From Actinomycetota bacterium (lineage in GTDB: Bacteria > Actinomycetota > Actinomycetes > Actinomycetales > Dermatophilaceae), in the NCBI GenBank assembly GCA_020160805.1, contig JAIUPO010000024.1, positions 1-60,126 on the forward strand: DNA of 60,126 bases, read 5' to 3'. A model generated the notes under the pieces. That model saw only the letters and a program-made list of their open reading frames with translations, did no database searches and was not told where the DNA came from. A program made the translations under genes and the position numbers. Within the stretch, counting starts at the first letter, position 1. The number at the start of each line of letters is the position of its first letter. Of the stretch, positions 52,936-60,126 are shown piece by piece.

Positions 52936-53798
52936 GGAGTGTTCACGGCACCAACGAGCTCTACGACTCGGTGGCCCGAGCCGGTGCCGACCTGGTGATC
53001 CGCCGGTACTCCAGCTCGTTCGGGATGGCATCCCGGCTGCTGCGTGAGCCGGTGCGAGGCCACGTCCGCAACGTGTACGCACTGGTCCGGATCGCCGACG
53101 AGATCGTCGACAACCCGGATGCGGGCCTGGGCAGCACCGAGCGCTCGGCCATGCTGCACGCGCTCCTCGCCGACGTCCGTCAGTCCCTGGTCACCGGCTA
53201 CAGCGCAAACCTCATCGTGCACGCCTTCGCGCTGACCGCTCGGGCCTGCGACATCGGCGATGACCTCATCGACCCCTTCTTCGCATCGATGGCGCGTGAC
53301 CTCGACCCCGCACCGCACACCCTCGAAAGCATCGACCGTTATGTCTACGGGTCGGCGGAGGTCGTCGGGCTGATGTGCCTACGGGTGTTCCTGGCAACCG
53401 AGGCGGACCGGTCCGCGCGGTACGACGAACTGGCGCCGGGGGCGCGACGGCTCGGCGCCGCGTTCCAGAACATCAACTTCCTGCGGGACCTTGCCCAGGA
53501 CACGGATACGCTCGACCGTGGCTACTTCCCCGGGGTCGACCTCGACAACTTCACCGACGCCGATCGCGACCGCATCCTGAACGACATCGACGCCGACCTC
53601 GCGGCCGCCCAGAACGCCATCGACCACCTCCCCCAGTCCAGCCGACGAGCCGTCCAGGCCGCACACGACATGTTCGCCGAACTCGGCGTCCGTCTACGCG
53701 CCACGCCGGCCGAGCAGATCCGACGCGAACGGGTTCGTGTGCCCGGACACGTCAAGCTGCGCATCGCCGGCAATGCCGTTCGTCAGGACCTGCGATGA
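52932..53798 (+). CDS. crtB: Phytoene synthase
   Basis: 288 residues. Condenses two GGPP to phytoene. Asp-rich RIADEIVDNPD near 55 and NFLRDLAQDTD near 185 are the two metal motifs; YSSSFGMASRLL near the start is typical. ATG overlaps the crtE stop. Translationally coupled to crtI. Confidence 0.92.
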   Translation: MRSVHGTNELYDSVARAGADLVIRRYSSSFGMASRLLREPVRGHVRNVYALVRIADEIVDNPDAGLGSTERSAMLHALLADVRQSLVTGYSANLIVHAFALTARACDIGDDLIDPFFASMARDLDPAPHTLESIDRYVYGSAEVVGLMCLRVFLATEADRSARYDELAPGARRLGAAFQNINFLRDLAQDTDTLDRGYFPGVDLDNFTDADRDRILNDIDADLAAAQNAIDHLPQSSRRAVQAAHDMFAELGVRLRATPAEQIRRERVRVPGHVKLRIAGNAVRQDLR

Positions 53799-55372
53799 CG
53801 GCGAGTACCGGTTCGCGACGGGTCGTGGTCATCGGTGGTGGGATCGCCGGTCTGGCCACTGCGGGTCTGCTCGCGGCCCAGGGCCACGACGTCGATCTGT
53901 TGGAGAAGAACGACGTACTGGGCGGCCGCGTCGGCAGCCTGGAGCGGGACGGTTTCCGGTTCGACACCGGCGCGTCCTGGTACCTGATGCCCGAAGTGTT
54001 CGAGCACTTCTTCGAGCTTCTCGGCACCACCGTCGAGAACGAACTCGACCTGGTCCGGCTCGACCCGAGCTATCGAGTGTTCTTCCAGGATCACCCCGAC
54101 TCCGTTGACGTCCGTCCGGACCGCGATGTCAACCGGGCCGTCTTCGAGTCGCTGGAGCCGGGCGCGGGCAAGAGCCTGGACGCTTACCTGTCGTCGGCGC
54201 AGGACACGTACGACATGGCGATGCGCCGCTTCCTCTACTCCAACTTCGATTCGACGGCGTCGTTCTTCGGCACCGACGTCATCCGGCGCAGTCCGAAACT
54301 GTCCCGGTTGCTGACCCAGTCGCTCGAAGGGTTCGTCGCGGATCGCTTCAGCGACAACCGAATTCGTCAGATCCTGGGCTACCCGGCGGTCTTCCTCGGT
54401 TCTTCACCGGATCGCGCGCCGAGCATGTACCACCTGATGAGCCAGCTCGACATCGCCGGATCGGTGCTCTACCCACAGGGTGGTTTCACGGAACTCATCC
54501 GCGTGATCGCGGCGCTTGCCGAGAAGCATGGAGCTCGGTTGCACACAGGCTCGGCTGTCACCCGGATTCTGACCGACGGGTCCACCAAGCCCACCGTGAC
54601 CGGCGTCGAGCACCTCAGCGTGGATGGCGCAGCGTCCGTGATCGAGGCCGACGTCGTCGTCGGTGCGACCGATCTGCACCACCTGGAGACCACCCTGCTC
54701 CCCGAGACGCAGCAGACCCACCCGGAGAAGGCGTGGACCAAGCGCTCACCCGGGCCCGGTGCGGTGCTCGCCCTCCTCGGTGTGGAAGGTGAGATGCCGC
54801 AGCTGCCACATCACTCCTTGTTCTTCACCGCGAACTGGAAACAGAATTTCGGCGACATCTTCGGCAAAGCTGCGCGCGTCCCCGAACCCGCGTCCATTTA
54901 TGTCTGCAAGCCGTCGGCGACCGACCTGAGCGTGGCCCCCGAGGGGCACGAAAACCTGTTCGTGCTGATTCCTGTCCCTGCTGACACCGAGATCGGCCAC
55001 GGCGGCCCGGACGGCACCGGCGACGGGCAGGTCGAGCGAGCCGTCGATGCGGCCATCGACCAAATTACGCAGTGGGCAGACGTACCCGATCTGCGGGAGC
55101 GAATCCTGGTGCGGCACACCATCGGTCCCGCCGACTTCGCCGACGACTACAACGCCTGGCGCGGCGGCGCGCTCGGTCTGGAGCACACGCTGCGCCAGAG
55201 CGCCTTCCTGCGCCCGTCGAACGTGTCGTCGAAAGTGGACGGGCTCTACTACGCCGGTGCCAGCACGGTGCCGGGCGTCGGACTACCGATGTGCCTGATC
55301 AGCGCCGAACTCGTGCTCAAACGCCTCACCGGCGATCGGTCCAGTTCCCCGACCCTGGTGGACGGTCGATGA
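53795..55372 (+). CDS. crtI: Phytoene desaturase
   Basis: 525 residues. FAD-dependent CrtI: VVVIGGGIAGLATAGLLAAQ at about 10-29 with EKNDVLGGRVGS next, and the C-terminal YYAGASTVPGVGLPMCLISAELV, the bacterial-type signature. Four-step desaturation to lycopene is expected from the context. ATG overlaps the crtB stop. Confidence 0.92.
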   Translation: MTASTGSRRVVVIGGGIAGLATAGLLAAQGHDVDLLEKNDVLGGRVGSLERDGFRFDTGASWYLMPEVFEHFFELLGTTVENELDLVRLDPSYRVFFQDHPDSVDVRPDRDVNRAVFESLEPGAGKSLDAYLSSAQDTYDMAMRRFLYSNFDSTASFFGTDVIRRSPKLSRLLTQSLEGFVADRFSDNRIRQILGYPAVFLGSSPDRAPSMYHLMSQLDIAGSVLYPQGGFTELIRVIAALAEKHGARLHTGSAVTRILTDGSTKPTVTGVEHLSVDGAASVIEADVVVGATDLHHLETTLLPETQQTHPEKAWTKRSPGPGAVLALLGVEGEMPQLPHHSLFFTANWKQNFGDIFGKAARVPEPASIYVCKPSATDLSVAPEGHENLFVLIPVPADTEIGHGGPDGTGDGQVERAVDAAIDQITQWADVPDLRERILVRHTIGPADFADDYNAWRGGALGLEHTLRQSAFLRPSNVSSKVDGLYYAGASTVPGVGLPMCLISAELVLKRLTGDRSSSPTLVDGR

Positions 55373-55734
55373 GTCTCGAACGCTTCGCCTACCTGGCGAT
55401 GCTGGTTTTCTGCTTGGGCACGACGCTGCCGTTGATCCCCGCGTTCGGACTGGAGCTGGGCCGCAGGTGGCGCCGGCTGCTGCTCACCGTGGTCCTCGCC
55501 GGAACTCCGTTCCTGATCTGGGACGTGCTGGTGACCCACGCCGGACACTGGTGGTTCGACGCCGATCAGACCCTGACCTGGCGTATCGGCGGTCTGCCAC
55601 CGGAGGAGATCCTCTTCTTCGTCGTCATCCCCATCGTCAGCGTCATCACCTTCGAAGGGGTCCGAACAGTCCTGCGCCACGGCGGTATTCGCGCAACGGT
55701 CCGACGTGACCCGGTCGACGGACGGGAACGCTGA
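55369..55734 (+). CDS. crtYc: Lycopene cyclase half-subunit, CrtYc-like
   Basis: 121 residues, three membrane spans. First half of the heterodimeric lycopene cyclase of actinobacteria, with the LPPEEILFFVVIPIVSVITFEG motif split at PPEE (residues about 75-79) that is conserved through the family. It makes a functional enzyme with the next gene product. Members of this family form C40 beta-rings or the C50 rings. No lycopene elongase gene is in the operon, so C40 cyclisation is more likely. Confidence 0.85.
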   Translation: MSLERFAYLAMLVFCLGTTLPLIPAFGLELGRRWRRLLLTVVLAGTPFLIWDVLVTHAGHWWFDADQTLTWRIGGLPPEEILFFVVIPIVSVITFEGVRTVLRHGGIRATVRRDPVDGRER

Positions 55735-56066
55735 TGTCGTACACCGTCCTGGCCCTCCTCGGTGTCGTGGCGAGCATCGCTCTCGACCGCTGGGGTCTGC
55801 GCACCCGGTTGACAACGTCCCGCACGTGGTGGTTGTCGTACGCGATCATCGTGTTCTTCCAGATCCTGACCAACGGTTGGCTGACCGGCCGCCGCATCGT
55901 GCAGTACAACCCTGACGTCATCATCGGCGACTCCGAGGTCGTGGCGTTCGGACGTGGACGCCTTCTCTTCGCACCTGTCGAGGACCTCGTCTTCGGGTTC
56001 GCATTGGTGCTCACCAGTTGCGCGGTGTGGGTCTGGTCGGGACGCCGGGAGAAGGCATCGGTATGA
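55734..56066 (+). CDS. crtYd: Lycopene cyclase half-subunit, CrtYd-like
   Basis: 110 residues. Second half, with spans at residues about 5-20, 33-50 and 85-102, YNPDVIIGD near 60 and PVEDLVFGFALVL near 82. ATG shares a base with the previous stop (TGATG). It partners CrtYc in the membrane. Confidence 0.85.
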   Translation: MSYTVLALLGVVASIALDRWGLRTRLTTSRTWWLSYAIIVFFQILTNGWLTGRRIVQYNPDVIIGDSEVVAFGRGRLLFAPVEDLVFGFALVLTSCAVWVWSGRREKASV

Positions 56067-57442
56067 ACCTCACTGCCCGGCTGCAAGCGCTGCAACCGGC
56101 CGATATCGGTGTGCCAGGGCCGAGTTCTGCGGACATGGCGCGCGCCTTCCGGTCCGTCCGTCGTGACCCGCTCACCTTCCTGACCGAGGTGACCGAACGT
56201 TTCGGCGACACCGTCGCCTTCCCCGTGCCCGGTGCACCGGCCGTGTTGCTGAACGACCCCGCTCACGTTCGCCAGGTGCTGCAGACCTCAGCTCGCAACT
56301 GGAGCAAGCAGACCGTGCAGTACGCCGCGCTGGCCCGAGTGACCGGGCCCGGCCTGCTTGCCTGCGCCGAACCCAACTGGATCGAGCACCGACGCCTGGC
56401 CGCGCCGGCTTTCCACCGCCGGCGTCTGGAGGCAGTCGGCGAGCAGGTGCGTGACGCCGCCCGCACCGTCCTTGCCGATCAAACACCTCTTGCCCACTCG
56501 GGGTCCGTCGTCGACGTCAGTCCGCTGATGCATCGCATCGGCCTGGACGCAGTCGGTCGTGCCCTCTTCTCCAGCGACCTCACCGCCAGCACCGAACGCC
56601 TCCTCGGCGCATCCAGCGGTGCCGCCGAGTTCATCGTCCGCCTCGGTCGATCGGTGCTGCCGACCGCACAGTGGGCGCCGACCCGCACGAACCTCCGATT
56701 GCGTTCGGTGCGAAGGGAACTCGACGCGGTGGCTACCGACATCATCGCCGCTCGACGCCGGACCGCCGCGCTCTCGACGCCCGACTTTCACGGCGACGAT
56801 CTGCTCGGTCTGCTCATCGACAGCGAGCTCACAGACGTCGAGATCAGGGACGAACTGATCACGCTGGTGATCGCGGGTCACGAGACCGTCGCCGCCGCGC
56901 TCACCTGGACGCTCATGTTGCTGGCCGAGCACACCGAGATTCAGGATCGGATGCGCGCCGAACTCGGCGCGCTCGGTTCGCCGGTTTCCATGTTGACCCC
57001 CCGCGAGCAACTGCCGATCACCCGTGCCGCCATCGACGAGGCTCTGCGCTTGTACCCGCCTGCCTGGGCGATCTCCCGGCGTTCACTCGCTGCCGAGCGG
57101 GTCGGTGACGTCGACCTCCCGGCAGGCACATTGGCGATCATCAGCCCGTGGCTGTTGCACCGACGAGGCGAATCCTGTTCCGAGCCAACGCAATTCCGGC
57201 CGGATCGATTCATACAGGGCGTTCCGACATCGGGCTACATCCCGTTCGGACAGGGTCCCCGGCTGTGCATCGGACGTGACTTCGCGCTCGGCGAGATGCT
57301 CGTGGTGATCGGCGAACTGTTGTCGGGCTATCGGCTCGACACGCCTGCGGGCTGGACGCGGCCGGAGCCGGAGACGCTCGTTGCTGTGCATCCGCGCGGC
57401 GGGATGCCCCTGCGACTGACTCCTGCGGATCACCATGCTTGA
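56063..57442 (+). CDS. Cytochrome P450, likely carotenoid hydroxylase
   Basis: 459 residues. The heme cysteine lies in FGQGPRLCIGRDFALGE at about 402, the I-helix has VIAGHETVAAALTW near 270 and ExxR is in EALRLYP near 326. No membrane anchor or reductase is fused, so a separate ferredoxin is needed; none is in the operon. Its place after the cyclase genes suggests oxidation of the beta-ring, as CYP175A1 does for beta-carotene in Thermus. The site of oxidation is inferred. ATG overlaps the crtYd stop. Confidence 0.85.
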   Translation: MNLTARLQALQPADIGVPGPSSADMARAFRSVRRDPLTFLTEVTERFGDTVAFPVPGAPAVLLNDPAHVRQVLQTSARNWSKQTVQYAALARVTGPGLLACAEPNWIEHRRLAAPAFHRRRLEAVGEQVRDAARTVLADQTPLAHSGSVVDVSPLMHRIGLDAVGRALFSSDLTASTERLLGASSGAAEFIVRLGRSVLPTAQWAPTRTNLRLRSVRRELDAVATDIIAARRRTAALSTPDFHGDDLLGLLIDSELTDVEIRDELITLVIAGHETVAAALTWTLMLLAEHTEIQDRMRAELGALGSPVSMLTPREQLPITRAAIDEALRLYPPAWAISRRSLAAERVGDVDLPAGTLAIISPWLLHRRGESCSEPTQFRPDRFIQGVPTSGYIPFGQGPRLCIGRDFALGEMLVVIGELLSGYRLDTPAGWTRPEPETLVAVHPRGGMPLRLTPADHHA

Positions 57443-58529
57443 GGTGCTGTACGCGGTGGTGCTCGTCGCCGCCGTACTCGCCGGCTACGTGCTGTTGCTC
57501 CGGTTCCGCGTCGTCGCTGCGAGCGGAAGCGCCGCCGGTGACGTGTGCGCGATCATTCCGGCTCGCAACGAGCAGAACTCCTTGCCGGCCTTACTCGAAT
57601 CCTTGGACCGGTCGACGGTCCCGGTGCGGGTGCTCGTCATCGACGACGCATCGACGGATGCGACGGTCGCCCGCGCCCGCGAGGCCGGCGTCGAGGTGAT
57701 CTCGCCCGGCACCCCTCCGCCGGGGTGGACCGGCAAGGCGTGGGCCTGTCACGTCGGAGCCAACTCCACCGACGCGGAGCTACTGCTGTTCCTGGACGCC
57801 GACACGGTGCTCGCGTCCGGCGCCCTCGGCGGCATCGTCGACCTGCATCGAAGGTTCGGCGGCCTGATCTCCGTGCAGCCGTACCACCGGGTGCAGCGCA
57901 CTTATGAGCAACTGTCGGCGTACTTCAACGCCGTCGCGGTGATGGCCAGCGGTGTGTTCGCGTCCGGAGTCGGACGACGTCCGATGGCCTTCGGCCCCTG
58001 TCTGCTCACCTCCCGAGACGACTACGAGCGCGCGGGCGGGCACGCAGCGGTGCGTGGGGAGATCCTGGACGACGTCGAACTGGCAGCCGCCTACGAAAAG
58101 GCCGGGCTGACGGTGTACTGCGTTGCCGGTGGTTCGCAGATCCGAATGCGCAGCTATCCCAACGGGATCCGACAGCTGGTCGCCGGATGGACCAAGAACA
58201 TGGCGTCCGGTGCAGCCGCCACTGATCCGCGGGCCGGCCTTGCCACCGGGCTGTGGATCTGCGCCCACCATCTCGTCGCCGTGAACACACTGCTCGCCAT
58301 GTGGACGGCTGACGAGGCTCTTGCCACGGGCATATGGCTGGTCGCGTGGGTGGCGTTCGCACTCCAACTCCGGGTCATTCTGCGCCGTGTCGGGTCCTTC
58401 CGCTGGTGGACCTGGGCACTGTTCCCGCTGCCCCTCCTGGCCTTCGACCTGTTGTTCGCAATCTCCACCGTGAACACCCTGCGTGGCTCGGTGCGCTGGC
58501 GCGGGCGGACCGTGCGGTTGGGGGCGTGA
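57435..58529 (+). CDS. CrtQ-like carotenoid glycosyltransferase
   Basis: 364 residues. Family 2 glycosyltransferase with an N-terminal anchor (residues 1-22) and C-terminal spans. CAIIPARNEQNSLPALLESL, VIDDASTDATV and FLDADTVL are the nucleotide-sugar and metal motifs; RSYPNGIRQLVAGWTKNMASG resembles the CrtQ group of staphyloxanthin synthesis. Overlaps the P450 gene by eight bases. It is expected to attach a sugar to an oxidised carotenoid. Confidence 0.75.
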   Translation: MLEVLYAVVLVAAVLAGYVLLLRFRVVAASGSAAGDVCAIIPARNEQNSLPALLESLDRSTVPVRVLVIDDASTDATVARAREAGVEVISPGTPPPGWTGKAWACHVGANSTDAELLLFLDADTVLASGALGGIVDLHRRFGGLISVQPYHRVQRTYEQLSAYFNAVAVMASGVFASGVGRRPMAFGPCLLTSRDDYERAGGHAAVRGEILDDVELAAAYEKAGLTVYCVAGGSQIRMRSYPNGIRQLVAGWTKNMASGAAATDPRAGLATGLWICAHHLVAVNTLLAMWTADEALATGIWLVAWVAFALQLRVILRRVGSFRWWTWALFPLPLLAFDLLFAISTVNTLRGSVRWRGRTVRLGA

Positions 58530-59011
58530 TGCTCGACTACGTCATGCCGCAGGGCTGGACCGTGTTGGCCGACATCGCCGCCTGGGGTGTCATCCATGCG
58601 GCGACGGGATACGCAGCCCACCGACTCACCCCGCAGTGGCTCGCCCGAGATCACCGGCTGTTGCGGCCACTCGCCTTCGAGCAGGGCGGACGCTGGTACC
58701 GCCGCCGGCTGCGGATCAACCGGTGGAAGGACGCTTTGCCGGAGGCCGGCGCACTGTTCGCAGGCGGGGTCAGCAAACGCCAGCTGCCCGCCCTCGACAA
58801 ATCCGGTCTGGAACTGTTCGTTCGCGAGACCCGCCGCGCCGAACTCGGCCACTGGTGGGCGATGCTCGGCGGCCCGGTGTTCGTGCTGTGGAACCCGCCC
58901 GCGATCGCTGCCGTGCTCATCGGGTACGGAATCGCGATCAACCTGCCGTTCATAGCGATTCAGCGATACAACCGCTTCCGCACTGAGCCACTCCTGCGGC
59001 GGGCGCGATGA
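58529..59011 (+). CDS. CrtO-like glycosyl-carotenoid acyltransferase
   Basis: 160 residues. Shares with staphylococcal CrtO the pattern NRWKDALPEAGALFAGG, then FVRETRRAELGHWWAM and the ending INLPFIAIQRYNRFR. In Staphylococcus this enzyme esterifies the sugar with a fatty acid. Two to three hydrophobic segments are present. ATG shares a base with the glycosyltransferase stop. With the preceding gene it suggests the final product is a glycolipid-like carotenoid. Confidence 0.75.
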   Translation: MLDYVMPQGWTVLADIAAWGVIHAATGYAAHRLTPQWLARDHRLLRPLAFEQGGRWYRRRLRINRWKDALPEAGALFAGGVSKRQLPALDKSGLELFVRETRRAELGHWWAMLGGPVFVLWNPPAIAAVLIGYGIAINLPFIAIQRYNRFRTEPLLRRAR

Positions 59012-59370
59012 CGAATTCAACCGTGACCCCGACGTCCGAGCGAGAGGTCGAACCAACGCGGCACGCGTCGGTCATCTATGTGAACCACTTCATGGGTATC
59101 CCGTTGGTGACGGCGCCGGCGTGGTTCCTCGCGCCCCACGTCGGACGACGCGGACGCGTCCTGCTCGGTACGTACGTCGTGGGAATGGCAGTGACTCTCG
59201 TGTTCACCGCAGAGCACTACGTCATCGATGTGCTTGTCGGTTGGCTGGTCGCCGTCGTCGCTATCGCGGTGAGCCGGACGCTGCGTCCGTCCAGCACCAC
59301 AGCACCTGTGCCGAGCCCGGCACCGAACGCACTAGTACTCCGTATCCCGAGTTCAGGAGGCAGCAGATGA
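59008..59370 (+). CDS. Short PAP2-like membrane protein
   Basis: 120 residues with two to three membrane segments. TAEHYVIDVLVGWLVA near 70-85 resembles the last motif of PAP2-type phosphatases (H with D four residues on), but the earlier KxxxxxxRP and PSGH motifs are missing. It is therefore either a shortened remnant or a protein with another role, such as a partner of the neighbouring acyltransferase. Coupled by overlap at both ends. Confidence 0.6.
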   Translation: MTNSTVTPTSEREVEPTRHASVIYVNHFMGIPLVTAPAWFLAPHVGRRGRVLLGTYVVGMAVTLVFTAEHYVIDVLVGWLVAVVAIAVSRTLRPSSTTAPVPSPAPNALVLRIPSSGGSR

Positions 59371-59909
59371 CTGCACAGACCATTGAAGAAGTCGTCCTGC
59401 TGGACGAGCACGGCAACGCCGTCGGCACCTGCCCCAAGAGCGAGGTGCACAACGAATCGACGCCCCTGCACCTTGCATTCTCCTGCTACGTCATCGATGA
59501 GTCCGGACGCGTGCTGGTAACAAAACGGGCGCTGCACAAGGAGACCTGGCCCGGTGCGTGGACGAACAGTTGCTGCGGCCACCCTGCTCCTGGCGAGTCG
59601 GTCGAGGACGCCGTCCGGCGCCGCACCCGCCAGGAACTCGGCATCGAACTCACCGATCTTCGCCCCGCTCTGCCGGATTTCCGGTATCGCGCGGTGATGG
59701 ACAACGGAATCGTAGAGAACGAGGTCTGCCCGGTCTACGTCGCCGTTTGCACCGAGCCGGACGACCTGAGCCCCGACCCGGCTGAGGTCGCCGCCATCGA
59801 GTGGCACGACTGGGCCGCGTTCCGTTCACAGGTGCTCTCCGGCGAACGCGACGTGAGTCCGTGGTGCGCGTTGCAGGTGGCCGAACTTCCGGAAGAACTC
59901 GCTGACTGA
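59367..59909 (+). CDS. idi: Isopentenyl-diphosphate isomerase, type I
   Basis: 180 residues. Nudix-type Idi with catalytic Cys in NSCCGHPAPGES near 68 and Glu in ENEVCPVYVAV near 116. TPLHLAFSCYVID and TRQELGIEL are standard. CAGGAGGC precedes the ATG, the strongest ribosome site in the operon. It balances IPP and DMAPP and closes the crt operon. Confidence 0.92.
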   Translation: MTAQTIEEVVLLDEHGNAVGTCPKSEVHNESTPLHLAFSCYVIDESGRVLVTKRALHKETWPGAWTNSCCGHPAPGESVEDAVRRRTRQELGIELTDLRPALPDFRYRAVMDNGIVENEVCPVYVAVCTEPDDLSPDPAEVAAIEWHDWAAFRSQVLSGERDVSPWCALQVAELPEELAD

Positions 59910-59919
59910 GGCCCAGGTC

Positions 59920-60048
59920 GGGGTCGTGACTTGCTCGGGTTCGAGTTCTCGGTGGCGAAGAAGGCCGCTGCTTCTTTCAGGAACTCCCGATGCATCCGCA
60001 GCTCGGCGACCTCACGACGTAGCCGGTCTAGTTCGGCCCGCTCGGCGC
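59920..60048 (-). mobile_element. IS3-family OrfA transposase remnant
   Basis: The minus strand encodes AERAELDRLRREVAEL followed by RMHREFLKEAAAFFA, the C-terminal leucine-zipper region and typical end of an IS3-family OrfA. Its N-terminal helix-turn-helix is missing because the frame enters the terminal repeat at 60048. OrfB does not follow; instead the idi gene ends here. A truncated element at the right edge of the crt operon. Confidence 0.7.
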
Positions 60049-60126
60049 CTGCCTGTTAACCGGCCAATCGGACCCCTGGGGGGTGGCTGCCTGACGCGGG
60101 CGGTGGTCGGAATCGCAGTGGGGGTG
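60049..60126. repeat. Right arm of 78-bp terminal inverted repeat
   Basis: Exact reverse complement of bases 1-78, flush with the window end. It cuts the OrfA remnant. See the left arm for interpretation. Confidence 0.9.

Noticed and set aside
55369-56066. C50 cyclase pair (CrtYe/CrtYf) making decaprenoxanthin-type pigment
   Set aside because: No lycopene elongase (CrtEb/LbtA) gene is in the operon, so the C40 route is preferred, although the subunits alone cannot separate the two.
60010-60060. CRISPR or attachment site at the right end
   Set aside because: Only a single inverted copy of the repeat at the window ends is present, with no direct repeat series or tRNA.

Overview
The window is 60 kb of GC-rich actinobacterial chromosome. 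Evidence for this: an RbpA-type RNA polymerase factor, a GarA-like FHA protein, split Lnt and Ppm1 genes, a mycothiol-type DinB-like protein, many GTG starts, and gene order from 3.2 to 11.6 kb that matches the mycobacterial pgsA2-DUF881-sbp-DUF881-gcvH-garA-MerR-BFN-MerR-gcvP block. A member of the Micrococcales is plausible, but genus cannot be read by eye. I saw no tRNA, rRNA or CRISPR array.

Layout. 0-0.5 kb: one arm of a 78-bp inverted repeat that ends the window flush, next to an IS3-type transposase remnant and debris. 0.5-3.2 kb: secreted beta-helix protein and a PatB/MalY aminotransferase. 3.2-11.6 kb: membrane and glycine-cleavage block. 11.6-18.7 kb: SbcDC nuclease, GCS2-type ligase, histidine phosphatase, OsmC protein. 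18.7-26.3 kb: amylosucrase, Tpx, RlmC, YciO, and a TetR/oxidoreductase pair. 26.6-30.2 kb: SufE, a frameshifted rhodanese, an antiporter scrap and GlmS. 30.4-38.4 kb: CoA-disulfide-reductase/rhodanese fusion under a CsoR/CstR-like operator, a GH13 enzyme, an SSB-like protein, a VanY-like peptidase and a UMF1 transporter. 38.4-48.9 kb: rbpA-fxsA-ppm1-lnt, a kamD-kamE-kal operon for a B12-dependent lysine branch, malic enzyme and an aldo-keto reductase.

48.9-60.1 kb looks different. It holds a two-gene alcohol dehydrogenase unit, a LitR/CarH-type B12 photoreceptor regulator and, divergent from it, a ten-gene translationally coupled operon: crtE, crtB, crtI, two lycopene cyclase halves, a cytochrome P450, a CrtQ-like glycosyltransferase, a CrtO-like acyltransferase, a truncated PAP2-like protein and idi. 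This predicts a light-controlled C40 carotenoid that is cyclised, oxidised by P450, then glycosylated and acylated in the style of staphyloxanthin. The segment has different codon habits, almost lacks the GTATGCC word found about once per kb elsewhere, and ends at an IS3 remnant, so it is probably acquired.

The main points for a second look are the mosaic carotenoid operon and its regulator, the GTATGCC word, the terminal inverted repeats, three single or double-base frameshifts that could be decay or sequencing error, and a GarA homologue without the usual threonine phosphorylation motif.
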